This document shows, piece after piece, positions 35,958 to 47,864 of a stretch of 64,000 nt of DNA. The notes beneath the pieces are model-generated. The model did not search any database and was not told the origin of the DNA. It worked only from the letters and a program-made list of their open reading frames with translations. Location of the stretch: assembly GCA_016584495.1 (NCBI GenBank), contig WAID01000006.1, forward strand, positions 3,038,001 through 3,102,000, written 5' to 3'. Origin of the DNA: Celoporthe dispersa. Taxonomy: Eukaryota > Ascomycota > Sordariomycetes > Diaporthales > Cryphonectriaceae. The position numbers and the translations under genes were made by a program. Each line of letters starts with the position of its first letter. Position 1 is the first letter of the stretch.

Positions 35958-38900
35958 CTTGTTGTTGTGGAGGAATTAGATTTTAAAAAAAACCCGGTGA
36001 GGAGTAGTGGTTGGTTTTGGTTTTTGGTTATTTATTTGTCTGCTCGGGAGCTGGGAACGAATGAAATTGACTTTACAAGTCAGGGTAGGCAAGCTTGAGA
36101 GTTGAGTGAGCGTGGGTGGGTGAGGAGAGGAAGAAGGAGGAGAGAGAGAGAGGGAGAGGATCCACACGGCGACGATGGGCCGGGGGACTTATATACATTG
36201 ACAGCAGCCATGACGGGCTGGTGTTGAACTACAAAGTCTCGGGAGATTACATTCTGGGGTGGTAATGTGGGCTGTGAACCTTGGGACAGTAGTACCATGC
36301 GGGAGAAGGAGAGAAAAAAAACACACAGAAGAATAGAGTGCTGGAGGGAAGAGGAGGACAGGGGTGGGTGCCCCGTCCGTGGTGTAGGATCCAGCACCTG
36401 AAGCCAATACGTTATTTTAAATCCTGGCCAATGAGGGCCTGTATGCTCCGGCCGGGGTGCCAGGTGTGGATACGGTTCACAGCTTATCGACAATAAGGAT
36501 CGCCCAAAAGGGGTTTCTCGGGATGACGTCCAGGGGAGCGTGTCCCTGCATGCTTCTCTTGCACGGCCTGTGTTTTATTCCTTCTTTCTTTCCCTCACGT
36601 GTGCCCATCAAGATGGGAAGAAAGAAAGAAAGAAAAAAGCCAGACAGCTCAAGATCGACGACAGAAGAGTCAGATGAGTGAGAGAGAGAGAGAGAAAGAA
36701 GAGTCAATACACAGCTGCACGGGGCCATACAGGCTCGACTCTAGACCAAGAGCACAACCCAAGGTATCCTGCAGAGAGGCGGAGATGATGGCAGCCCACA
36801 CGCACCACAGGGCCCCAGGCTTGGCGACCCACCACCCATCATGAGAGATCGTCGACGTTGCACTCGCCAAGGGCTGGGCCATCTGAACCGAGCGTCTCTC
36901 CTCTGGACATGGGCGTCGGGGATGCCATGGTTACCTCCACGATCTCCCAGCCCAGCTACCCAACCACCCCTGGACCTTCTTTCTCTCTCTCTCTCTCTCT
37001 CTTTATTCTCCATGTAACCTTACAAGTGTAGTAGCAGTGGTGGTGGTGATGTGTGCGGGTGTGCTACCCTCCCAAGGAAGACTCCCGACCGAGATCTCTC
37101 CTGTCAAGATCGCAGACTGCTCATCCTCCCAAGCTAGGAATTAAAAAAAAAAAAATAAAGAGTAAAAAGTCAAGAGGTGAGCAAGGTGATCCAGACCACC
37201 TCGTTCGTATCTGTCATGTACACAACACACACAAACTACACTATTACAACTAAATCACCAAGTACTTGGAAACATATTGGCTCATCCGGTGTCCTGCCGC
37301 TGAGACAAGAGATGGCTGGACCAGATCATCCGAGTAAGCGAGACAGGAAAAAAGAAGAAAAAAAAAAGAGACTCATGGAAAGTCAGAGAAGAGGACGACA
37401 GAGGCGGGGGCGGGCGGAAAAAGGATAACCAAAACTGTTCGTCCACACACACACACTTACCCGCGGGCCACGGACAAATCAGACGCCGGGAGAGGGGAAA
37501 AGTGTTCAGGTGTGTGATGTACCTTGCATAAGTGCCCTTTTCTTAGCCCCAGGGGAACACACCAGAGTATGCAGGTACAAGACACACACCACTGCCATCC
37601 CTGATCCGACTCTTTACTCTTTTTTTTTTTTATTGCATCTTTTCCTTCTCTTCTTCCTTCTTGCTTTACGCCTCCCCTACCCTCCCCCTCCCCCCCCCAA
37701 AAAAAACAAGCGAAACCAACAAAAGTTTGGCGCCAGGCGGGACACAAGCCACCGGTGAGCGGACGACGGGAAGGAAAAGAAGAAAAAATGAATGAAAGAA
37801 AGACAATAGTAGGTTTCAAGGGGGGGAGGGCCTGGACCGAGAGACACTGTCTTCCTCCGCCCTCCTCCAGCCCGGTCCATTTCTGGCTATTTGTTCTTAG
37901 CTCCAGGGACGTTCCCAATTGTGGCAACACGGCCCGTGACAGCTTCAGGCCACCACACCACCCGCAGGTTTCTCGTAAAAAAAAAAAAAAGAAACATCCC
38001 AGGCCGTCTCCTGTCTCTCTCTCGTCACTTGCCTCTCCTGGACGACGAAGGAAGGGGGCCGTCATCTTGTGTTCTCTTCTCTCCACAGGGGTGCCGGTCT
38101 AAACCAGACCAAGGGCGGGTGGACTCTTTTTGACAAGACATAATAAACGCGTGATGACGGGAAAAAAGTAAGCTTGAGCGTGATGGTGTGCGTTGTGGGG
38201 GGGAGGAAGCATTGCTAGAATTGGGATACCTGCCTGGGCCCCCAACCATTTCCGGAGGGCGCTGCTGAGTGAGAGGGCATCTTTCTGCTGTACCTTGTGT
38301 GTGTGTCTCTCTCTCTCCTCTCTTCTACCAGTCATTATGACTTTGGTACCACCTGTCTACGCTCCACACGCACACGCACACACACACACACACACACGTC
38401 ACGAATTCGGAATGACCACACCACCTTCGACGACGCACTTACACCACACACCGTACCTCGTATTCATATCCATCAAAAGACGTCGTCGAATTTAGGTTGG
38501 CCGTTGTAACGTTGGGGAGAGGGGTGTCCACCTCTCCACGCGGAGGCTAAATAGGACTTTCCACCAGGTGGGATGGGATCCATCCGTTCACTGGAATGCG
38601 GACGGCGTGGGTGTCGTCTCAGACCCTGTGTGTCCACAGCATACTGTCGTCACTCACTTGTTGTAAGTCGGACCGAGGAGGAGGAGAGACTGCGTACTCG
38701 ACCTACTACCATGTAAAGGACACAAAAGCCTCGGAAGGATCTGGCTTACTCTATCCATCACCGCGCCGAGGACGTATGAGTGGTCATGCTTACAACATCT
38801 AATTTCCCATCTGCACCGTCAGCAGCGCGAACGGTGATGATGCCCCAGAACAATGGTCTTCTATTTTATCCGTCCATCACGTGTGTGTGTGAGGGTGGGG

Positions 38901-39040
38901 GGGTGGCTTGCTGTGTAATTTCCTTGTCCACCTGCTTTGATGTTCCTCCTCCACGGTCAGAGGTGACAACAGAGTCGTCCAGACTTCCCCTCCTCCCCCT
39001 CGAGCCTCCTCTGGATGTGCCTCGCAGTTCTGCGGGGTTT
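35958..39040. other. 3.1 kb gene-free stretch
   Basis: Lies between the start of the wall-protein gene and the end of the HET gene. It contains (CT)n at about 36979-37001, an A12 tract near 37143 and (CA)n at about 38372-38398. The open frames are short. No gene is seen. Confidence 0.5.
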
Positions 39041-39741
39041 CTAGATCAGGACGACCGTCTCCCACTCCTCCTGCGACGCACTCACGGCCTCGCCCCTCAT
39101 GATCCCGTGGACGTAGAGGTCACCCACGTAGCGATACCTCTTCCAGGCCCCCCCTCCTGCTCCTGCTCCTGCTCCTCCTCCCTCCCTCCTCCCTCGTCAC
39201 GCTTCTCACCACTCACAGGACGCAACAAGAAGGGAACCCGACTCCCCTTCACCACCCAGACCTCATCTCCAACCTCGGCGCTCACCGGCCCAAGCCCCAG
39301 GTACTTCTCCTCCGTCACAAACAGACGCCTCCCCCCTGTTATAGTGTAGATACTGCTCCCGAAACCCAAACCCTCCAGGTGGGATGGGTCCAGGGAGATC
39401 GGCGTCGTTCTTGTAGCGTAGCCTGACGCCTCGCGTCTCGAGGACGTCTGCCGCGTCGTCGGTGGGATCCAGACCCTGTAAAGCGGGTCGGCGAAGAAGG
39501 AGGCGATCTGGGCGGGGGTGAGCAAGGCACACTCGCCCTCGGATCGATACATGGTTTCGATGTTGTGTAGGGCCTTCTTGACTATCTCGGCGTCGGCAGC
39601 ATCCGGGCCGTTTAAGAGCCTGCACTGGATCCTGTAGAGATCGGTGTCGTTGGAGGAGAAACCACTGCTGGCCAGGGAGGAGAGCAGAGACGGGCCAGAG
39701 GAGACGACGGCCACGCCGCAGTACGGCCTGCACCCAGCTCC

Positions 39742-39791
<50 letters not shown>

Positions 39792-42541
39792 CCATCACCA
39801 CCACCACCATCGCGTGTCGTCGTCCTTACAAGCCGTGACTCGTGGAAAGCCGACTGCTCCGCTTTCGCTAACAACATGGCACAAAGTAGATCCCGAGCCT
39901 GCTTCGCATAGCCGTCCGGAGCAGCTGACAGCCACGCCCCCGACGAGGGCGCACCTGGGTCACGATCGCTCGCGTCCGTGCAGAGGGTGCGCCACATCAC
40001 TTCTGCCCGTGGCTGGCCGGTATGCGCGTAGACCTGCGGCAGGCTCAGCACGAGCGAGGGCCATGAGAAGTCAAAGAGCTGCCCTTCTCTCCCTGACCTG
40101 TCGTTCGCCAGCATCTCCACGACGCCGACCTTCTTCCCCTGGACGGCGAGCTCGTCGGCGCCCCTGCATGCGCCGTGCTGCCAGTCGAAGTGTGTGCTGC
40201 TGCCGCCCTCCCCCTGCTGCGTGGAACTGGCCTCTCCAGAAGCCTACGCCTCGCGGGAGACCGAGGTGGAGCACCCAGCTGGGGAGATCCCCCCTCCTCG
40301 CTACAGCACCCGAGTCCGTCGTGGCGGCCACCCACTCGAGCGACCTGCCCAGCTTCTCATCACAGAGGAGACACCGCATGATCTGCAGGTAGAGTTGGGA
40401 ATACGGCCTGCTGTAGTCGACCTGGATCCTGGGCGACTCGGGGTGGTCGCCGCACATGCCGAGGAGGGCGTAGACGTGGTCGCAGGGGTCGAGGCACTGG
40501 AATGTCGTCGTTTGTAGGATCATTTCCAGGAGGGGGAGGCCGGATCTTTTGCCCTCGCCGCGCCAGAACCTTGACCTCCTTTTCCTGCTGCTAGTGATGG
40601 TGGTGGTGGACGTGCTAGAACGAGAAGAAGAAGATGATGATGGCGATGCAGCCCCATCGGCGGGAGCCCATCGATCTTGGCCCTCTGCCTCAACTCAAAC
40701 ACAAGATGCGCCTCAGCCTCGACAGGCACCACCAGGCGAAAGAAGTCAGAAGGCGGGACCGCGAACCGAGACTGCAGGCCGCGCAGCTGATCCGTCACCA
40801 TCATGAACTCGTCCCACGGGATAGAGTGTGCACCCAGAAACGCGGCCACCCGCGGCTGAAGCACCATCTCCTGAAGGCACCACATGCGGCGGAAGTTCTG
40901 GCGCAGATACAGCGCGGCCAGGCCTATCCACTCGGCCAGGTCGAGGGGCTCGATACCGGCCGCGGCGTAGGCACGGGACTGCACGGTGGGGCCTCGAAAG
41001 GGACAGATGGAGGAGCGGGCGAGGAGGCCGCGCCGGGCTGCTGGGTATAGCTTTGCCAGGGCGCGGACGGCGTGGGGGCCGGTGCCGTCGTCAGTGCCTA
41101 GCCAGACCGCGCAGAGTGCTGCCTGCTTGTAGATGCGGTCCATGGCGGCGACCTGGACGCTCTTCTCTTGGTCGTCCTGCTGGTTGATGCACATGGCGTC
41201 GATCCACAACCTCACAGCGCGGCGGTTCTGGCGCTGGCGGGCCGTCGTCGTCTCCGCGCTGGCTGGGTCGAATGTCTTGATCTCGGCTGCTATCTCGTCC
41301 CGGCCGTGTCGCGCTGCGTGGTCGAGACAGCTCATCCCGTCGTGGTCGCGCAGCTCGACGCTCGCCCCGTTCTCCAGGAGGGCTCTCACCTGTGTGCGCC
41401 CCCGGTCCGCTGTCAGCTGTCTCTTCTGCCCGGGTTCCGTAGGCGGGCAGGTCGTCGTTTACATACTGCCGAGATGTGGTTCCTGATAGTAGCCAGCACG
41501 AGCGCTGTGCGCCCTCTGCTGTCCGGCGCATCGACGGGGGCACCAGCCCGGAGGAGTTTCCTGCACAGCCGGCCTCTCACTCAGAAAGCAGTTCAGGCAG
41601 TGTACGAGAGTACTGTATATGCATCAGACGAACCTGATAGCAGCGACGTCACCCCCTGCAGACGCGAAGTGCAGGTCGCCAAAGAAGACCCCCTCGCCCT
41701 CGAAGATGGTCCTGCTCTTGGAGAACAGGAAAGGGTCAGCCGGTAGGTGCTTCAGCGCATCGTGCAGGTTTCGTCGCACGTAGAGCACACGGCCGTTGCA
41801 GGCGATGGGCACCAACACCGCGGCGGTGCCGCTCTTGTTGTTGTTGCTGCTGTTGTCGGCCTCGTGCTCGCTGGCATGGTCGGCGTGATAGTCGAATGTC
41901 CTTCCTCTTGCGTGAGGGTTTCCCCAGCAGTAGGAGAGGCAGTAGTATCTTTTGCTCTCGCCACCCTGTCAGTCGTCGTATCGTGTAGTAGGGCACAAGA
42001 CCTGCGCGTCTCCTTCGTGGTGAGCTCACCTCGGGATATGATGGTCGAGGTCGTACTCGTCCATCTCGACCTGCAGCATGCCGCTGTCTGCTGCTGCCGG
42101 TAGCATACGCACCAGCCTGAGGGAGGAGGCTGGTTTCGACAGTGGCCGGTACTCGAACGGCTCTGGGACGAACCCTGGCAGTCGTGAGGATTGAGCCTCG
42201 GTGTCATTCCCGTCATCATCGTCATCGATCCTGGACCGTCGGGCCTGGAGGAAAAGGTCTCGCAACTCGTTGACCTCATGCTGGGAGGCCTTCTGGCATT
42301 GCTCCTCCGGAGTCATCAAGACTATCTCGCGCTGTCGATACGTGAGGCGGGCATACGTATCAGACACAACGGCGTCGTCCATGGTGTTCTTGTCCGGCTG
42401 CACGCCATCAGACTCTGGTGTTGAACTGATGACGTGTCTTGCTGAAGATGGCTGTCGAGAGCTTGGAACACGACAAGGGCACTCTCCTGTTACAGCCTCG
42501 CTCCAGGTGCGTAAGCATGAGGCTCCCAGGCAGCGTTCCAT
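39041..42541 (-). CDS. HET-domain protein with ankyrin repeats inserted in the HET domain (several frame breaks)
   Basis: Family of fungal incompatibility (non-self recognition) proteins. Exons are 42541-42030, 41948-41634, 41560-41467 and 41389 to the stop at 39041; introns start GTGAGC, GTTCGT and GTATGT and preserve frame. The N-terminus has FEYRPLSKPASSLRLVRM, then HET motif 1, YYCLSYCWGN (about residues 172-181). Ankyrin-like units follow (LHFASAGGDVAAIRKLLRAG, VRALLENGASVELRDHDGMS). Then come HET motif 2, RLWIDAMCINQQDDQEKSVQ (about residue 368), and FRRMWCLQEMVLQ. The C-terminus is the usual GRRLFVTEEKYLGLGP, GDEVWVVKG and YVGDLYVHGIMRGEAV. The frame breaks at the C4 at 40652-40655 (missing base), the C5 at 40210-40214 (extra base or two missing), the ATC repeat at 39742-39790 (unresolved; indel or missed intron) and the C7 at 39148-39154 (missing base). 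It is probably intact in the organism. Confidence 0.82.
39742..39790. repeat. (ATC)n trinucleotide repeat inside the HET gene
   Basis: About sixteen ATC units on the plus strand, continuing into ACC/ATC units to about 39811. On the coding strand it reads poly-Asp in one frame and poly-Met in another, and the gene's frame changes across it. Confidence 0.9.
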
Positions 42542-43434
42542 CCGCTTACATCTGCATGGTCAGCAAGATGATACCCTTTTTTTCTTCTACATAGGTTAAT
42601 CACGTGGGCCATCGTAAGTAGACCATACCATAGTCATTAAATTATTGCACATACACACACACACACTCTCTCTCTCTCTCTCTGTCTCTCTTTTCCTCTC
42701 AGACATGTATACAAACAGAGAGGGGGGGGGGCGCAGAGAGGGCTGGAGATGCCATGGTTTTCTTTGACTTCTCGAGCCCAACGTCTCATCTCGAAAGTAT
42801 GTCCATCAGGATCAGAATTATCATTCTGCGCCCCCAAGAGACTAGTGACGATGTCTTGCCCGAGTAAGGAGGGGTGTTGGTATGCCAGAAACAATAATAT
42901 TCGTCATCCAGTGGCCCTCTGATGAATGATCCGCAGGAGCGCCGCTGAGGCCGAGGTCCGTTCCCCACCTTCGCGGAGCTCCTTCTCATCCGCTGCGGAA
43001 CCAGGCTGTGGCCTGCTGATTTCAAAGCATCCAAACACAACCTAATATGGGAAGGAAAGGGGGAGAAAGAGAATAGAGATGCATGTGTGGAATTATAAAT
43101 ATATAAAATGTGTTTTGCGTATAAGCTAAAGTGAAGTGAGGTCATTGTGGTTGAAAAACAGCAGTCACGATTACTTAAGTAGCAACTACTTCTTTCATCC
43201 TGAAGGGGCATTCTTCATCTCGCTACTTCCCCAAGACGTCATCTCCTCTCGTCCTCTATACTTTTTTGTTATCTTTTCTTTTTTTTTTCTTTCTTTCTTT
43301 CTTTCTTTTCTTGTCGCCTTCTTGAAAAAAAGAAAAAGAAAAAGAAACCAAACCTCAAGAGCAACATCTTCAAACTCAGATTCAGTAGATCAAAAAGACT
43401 AGGTCCAATCCTCAACCCATCATCACTTCTCAAA
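42542..43434. other. Divergent promoter region of the HET and quinone oxidoreductase genes
   Basis: Contains a (CA)n-(CT)n block at about 42650-42690, a G-run near 42722-42731 and a TTTC repeat with long T tracts (43261-43312) leading into the oxidoreductase leader. No gene is seen. Confidence 0.5.
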
Positions 43435-44522
43435 ATGTCCGAGGTCATGAAGGCAGTCGGTACGCTGTCCCTCTCCCCCCTCCGCCTCGCCTGATCATCT
43501 ACTCACCCACCCAATCTCCCACAGACATCAAAGGCGGCAAGGGCCCCATATCCGCCCTCTACATCAACTCTCAGACCCCTAGACCAACGCCCTCCCCCAC
43601 CCAGGCCCTCGTGCGCGTCAAGGCCTTCGGCCTCAACAGGATGGACCTCCTCCAGCGCGAAGGCCGCTACCCGCTGCCTCCCCAGGCCGGTCCCATCATG
43701 GGCGTCGAGTTCGCAGGCGTCATCGACCAGCTCGGAGGCGGCTCCGAAGCCGACACCCGCGGCTTCCAGGTCGGCGACGAGGTCTTTGGCCTGGCCTACG
43801 GCGGCGCCTACGCGGAGTACATCGCCGTCAGCACGCGCATGCTCCTGCGCAAGCCCTCAGGCCTCACCTGGACCACCGCGGCGGGGATCCCTGAGGTCTG
43901 GATGACGGCCACGCAGGCGGTGCACCTCGTGGCCGGGTTCGAGGACCTCAAGGGCAAGGACGTCCTGTGGCACGCGGGCGCGAGCGGCGTGGGCATCGCG
44001 GGCATCCAGCTCAGCCTGCGGGCCGGCGCGGCGCGGGTGTTCGCCACGGCGGGGAGCGAGGAGAAGTGCAGGTTCCTCGAGGAGGAGCTCGGGGCCACGA
44101 GGGCGTTCAACTACCGCAGCGAGGACTGGGCGGAGGGGGTGCTGGCGGCCACGGGGGCCAAGGGCGTGGACCTGATTGTGGACTTTGTGGCGGGGGACTA
44201 CGTGCAGAAGAACCTGGACTGCGCGGCGCGGGACGGGCGCATCGTGCAGCTGGCGTTTATGGGCGGGGCGGTGGTCAAGGAGGTGAACCTGGGCCAGTTC
44301 CTGGTCAAGAGGCTGAGGTGGGAGGCCAGCGCGCTGCGGAGCCGGGACGAGGACTACCAGGGGCGGCTGGCGGATCGGGTGGCGGCGTATATACCGGACA
44401 TTGAGACCGGGAAGCTGAAGCTGTTTGTGGACAGGGTGTTCGGGATGGAGGAGATCCGGGAGGCGCATACGCTGATGGAGAAGAACGTCACAAGGGGCAA
44501 GATCATCTGCACTGTCCCGTAG
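43435..44522 (+). CDS. Zeta-crystallin/PIG3-like quinone oxidoreductase
   Basis: Exon 1 is 43435-43459 (MSEVMKAV plus one base) and exon 2 is 43525-44522; the intron has GTACGC and CCACAG ends. The protein is 340 residues with no frame error. It belongs to the medium-chain dehydrogenase/reductase superfamily without structural zinc. The N-terminal catalytic fold has VKAFGLNRMDLLQREGRYP and MGVEFAGVI. The nucleotide-binding domain has LWHAGASGVGIAGIQL (glycine motif at about residues 160-168). Family members reduce quinones with NADPH, and human PIG3 (TP53I3) is a close structural relative. The likely location is the cytosol, as no targeting signal is visible. It starts 0.9 kb from the HET gene, transcribed in the opposite direction, and ends 227 bases from the converging proline gene. 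The true substrate is unknown. Confidence 0.88.
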
Positions 44523-44749
44523 GGGTCTGGGAAGAGTAAATATTTGTGTTTATGTGTGTTGATTGGTCTGCAGCACTAAACCACATCATCATACTTGTGA
44601 AGCCATGTTTATTCTTGAAATTTTTTTCCAAAAAAAGTATTTTCTTCTACCGACCCTCCAAACGCCTTTTGATCTATCCTATCCATGCCTTTCTTTTTGC
44701 TCTTTTTTCCACCTTCCAATATGCTCCCAAAGTGAACGACAATATGACC

Positions 44750-46106
44750 TCACAGGTCCATCTTCTCGTGCAGAAACCTCTTCTTCCCCTCCCCCTCTCC
44801 ATACACAGCCGACACGTGCCCCGCGCCCCGGACCTTGTACTTGTAGATGGTCAGCCCCTCCAGGCCCACAGGACCCCTCGCGTGGATCTTGTTGGTGCTG
44901 ATGCCGACCTCGGTGCCGAAGCCATACCGCATCCCGTCTGCCATCCTCGTCGAGGCGTTCCAGTAGACCCCCGCCGAGTCGACGGCGGCCATGAACCTCT
45001 CGGCGTGGTCCTCGTCCGCCGTCAGGATCACGTCTGTGTGGTGCGAGCCGTGGGTGTTGATGTGCGCGACCGCGGCGTCGAGGCCGGGCACCGTCTTGAC
45101 GGCCAGGACCAGCGAGAGGTGCTCGGTGTCGTAGTCGGTGTCACGGGCGTCCTCCACCTTCCCTCCCGCTGCCGAGGGAGGACGAGACGCCGCCGAGGAC
45201 GGCCGCCTTGCTCCGGGGGTCACACCGCAGCTCGACACCCGCCGCCAGGAGCGCCTCGGCCACGGCAGGCAGCACCGTCTCCAGCGCGGCCTCCTCGACG
45301 AGCAGCGTCTCGAGGCTGTTGCAGGCGGCCGGGTAGCTCGTCTTGGCATCCACAACCACGCGCGCGGCCATGTCCGGCCCGGCGCTGGCCTCGAGATACG
45401 CCGCACAGAGGCCGTCCGCATGGCCGAGGACGGGGATCCTCGTGTGCGCCTTGACGTAGCGCACCAGCTCGTTGCCCCCGCGCGGGATCACCAGGTCGAT
45501 GAGGCCGTCGAGCTCGAGCAGCTGCGGGATGACGTCGCGCGTGGTGACGAGCTGCACGGCGCCGTTGGGGGCGCTGCACCGCTCGAGGCCCCGCGAGATG
45601 GCGGTGCTGATGGCGACGAAGGACTCGGTGCTCTCGCGGCCGCCCTTGAGGATGGCGGCGTTGCCGCTCTTGATGGCCAGGGCGGCGATGTTGGCGATCA
45701 CCTCGGGGCGGGCCTCGAAGATGACGAGGAGCACGCCGATGGGGCAGGTCAGGCGCTCCAGGAGGAGGCCGTCGTCCAGCCTCGTGCGCAGGGTGACCAC
45801 GCCCAGCGGGTCGTCGAGGCCGCGCACGTCGAGGACGCCCTGGAGCATGTCCTCCCACCTGCCGGGGCGGCCCAGGTCGAGGCGCGAGACCAGCGAGGGG
45901 CTCAGCTGGCCGTCGGCGGCGGCGCGGCGGGCGGCGTCCATGTCGCGGGCGTTGGCGGCCAGGATGACATCGCGGGAGGAGGCGAGCGAGGCGTGGATCG
46001 AGGTGAGGGCTTCGTTGCGGGCGGCGACGGGGAGGGTGGCCAGGTAGTGGGAGGCTGACTTGGCGGCCTGGGCTGCCTCCTCGGGGGTGGCACTGGTGAG
46101 GGACAT
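44750..46106 (-). CDS. pro2: Gamma-glutamyl-phosphate reductase (one frame break)
   Basis: Second enzyme of proline synthesis: it reduces gamma-glutamyl phosphate with NADPH to glutamate semialdehyde, which cyclises to pyrroline-5-carboxylate. This is an aldehyde-dehydrogenase-fold protein of 451 residues after correction. Visible motifs are VIFEARPEVIANIAALAIKS, AAILKGGRESTES, LVIPRGGNELVRYVK, the catalytic cysteine in SYPAACNSLETLLV (Cys262), NASTRMADGMRYGFGTEVGI and HARGPVGLEGLTIYKYKVRG. The frame shifts at 45161-45167 between LGSG and KVEDARDTDYDTEHLSL; one base is in excess there, or two are missing. Everything else is continuous, and no intron is needed. It converges on the quinone oxidoreductase gene and is divergent from the MFS gene. 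Confidence 0.92.
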
Positions 46107-47864
46107 GATGGATGACAGTCGGCTGTTTTTGGTGTTGTTGTTGTTGTCGTCGTCGTGGTATTGGTGGTGGTGGTGGTGGTAGTGGGAGAAGAAGGAAAGG
46201 GAGACAGTCGGGGGCTGGACAATTGTTGAGATGAGAAGGGAATGTTCACAAGCTGGGAGTCATTTTCATTTTCATCGTCTTCGGCGTCGGAGTCGCCACC
46301 CGATCTGATCAAGCCTTCACTGTAGAAACATGATCTAGCCAGTATTGTATATAAAACAAGGCCACCATCATGCCTCTCCTGTTGAGAAAACGTATTCCCC
46401 TCGGAAGAGCATCAAAAGAAGGTATTTACACAGCAAATAGGCTCTGCTCTGCTCGCTTGCTGTCGTCTTGTCAGCGGGTGCGGAAAAGGTAGGTCGAGTC
46501 CAACAATCCTGGTCCGGCACCGGCGGTGTTGATCTTATCGATAAGAACATAAATTGTATATGCGCTCGCCTACTGTTGCTTGCTTACACGCTTCGTATCT
46601 AACACGCACTTCTTTTTATTATTTTATTTTTATTATCTACAGATAGAGTTTTCCTTGGCAGGGGCCGGCTGGCTTGGGAGAGGAACGTCTCTTCTTCTTC
46701 CTCACGGCAGCCCAGTCAGACTCGGGTCATATCCCTCATGACGAGAACCTCTGTCATTCATGTCTATTGGAATTCACGTCTAAAAAGATGAGAGAAGGTC
46801 TCCAATGTACCACCATACTACTCACACATGCCGACCCGGTGCCGACATAGCCGAGCCTCGAATCAAGAGTAAGGACCAACCTCGATTACTCTTCCCCCAC
46901 CCCTTCGTCTCTTTCTCTCTCTCTCTCGCGTCCCAGCCACGGCTGCCCCATTCTGGACTACTACACTACTACCCAAATCGAGGTAACTTGTTTTGTAAGC
47001 CTCCGGGTGGGGTTTTGGAACTCGCGAAGCCGCGAGCCGCGAACCGTCGATCCTCCGTCCCCCCGCCCCCCCCTTCCAGCGCCACCGACGACACCGCCGG
47101 GATGGGGATTTAACTTTTGGGTGGAGAGTGAGCGAGACAGAGAGAGACGGGGAGAGAGAGAGAGCGAGAGAAAGAAGACGAGGCGAGACTCTGACCAAGC
47201 CTCGACAGATACGGGGTTGGAGATACGGGGTAGATGGGTCAGGACAGAAGGAGAGGTGCGGCGGGTTCAGGAAGAAGTCCAGAGGGACTTTGACTCCGCC
47301 GTTGTATGGGACCATGCATACTATGTACACAGCAGGACCGGGTGCTCTTGAGAGGGCTTTTTGCTGCTGGGCGCGGTCTCTTGTAGTGCTGAAGTGATTT
47401 TACGGGTCAAGAGCATGCCTTATTCCCGTGCTCGTTTACCGATGTTCCTCTCTGTATCTTTTCATACCAAAGAGAAGAAGAAAAGGGCCCGTTGGTACCT
47501 CTTCTCTCCCCCCGTCTCCCCTCATCCCTCGTCTAATTTGTTCCTCTGGTCCTCTTTTTTGTTCCCCGTGTGGCTGTAACCCATTTCTTCTTCTGGCCGC
47601 CACATACAACACAGTCGTTCCTACCCTGCGATGCTGCAGTATCGGGCGTGAACCACAATTCCATCTTTATTTTTTAATTTTTCTTTTTTCCCCTTTCTCG
47701 CTCGCCACCTCCAGAAAGACCAAAAAAAAAAGGGCCCTCATCTTGAGGAAATTAGAGACAAGAAAACGGTTCCTGTGAGAGAGGATTATCAACTCACAAC
47801 GATTTTACCGGTGTGAAAGAGCAAAGAAAGGAAATAAAGGAAAAAGCAGAGGGCCGAGGACGGA
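46107..47864. other. Divergent promoter region of pro2 and the MFS gene
   Basis: Contains a GTT/GTC/GGT triplet tract (46131-46181) just upstream of pro2, GA-rich sequence at about 47150-47180, and pyrimidine-rich then purine-rich leaders before the MFS start. No gene is seen. Confidence 0.5.

Noticed and set aside
45138..46058. Plus-strand frame of about 300 codons opposite gamma-glutamyl-phosphate reductase
   Set aside because: Antisense shadow; the minus strand has the full set of family motifs, including the catalytic cysteine.
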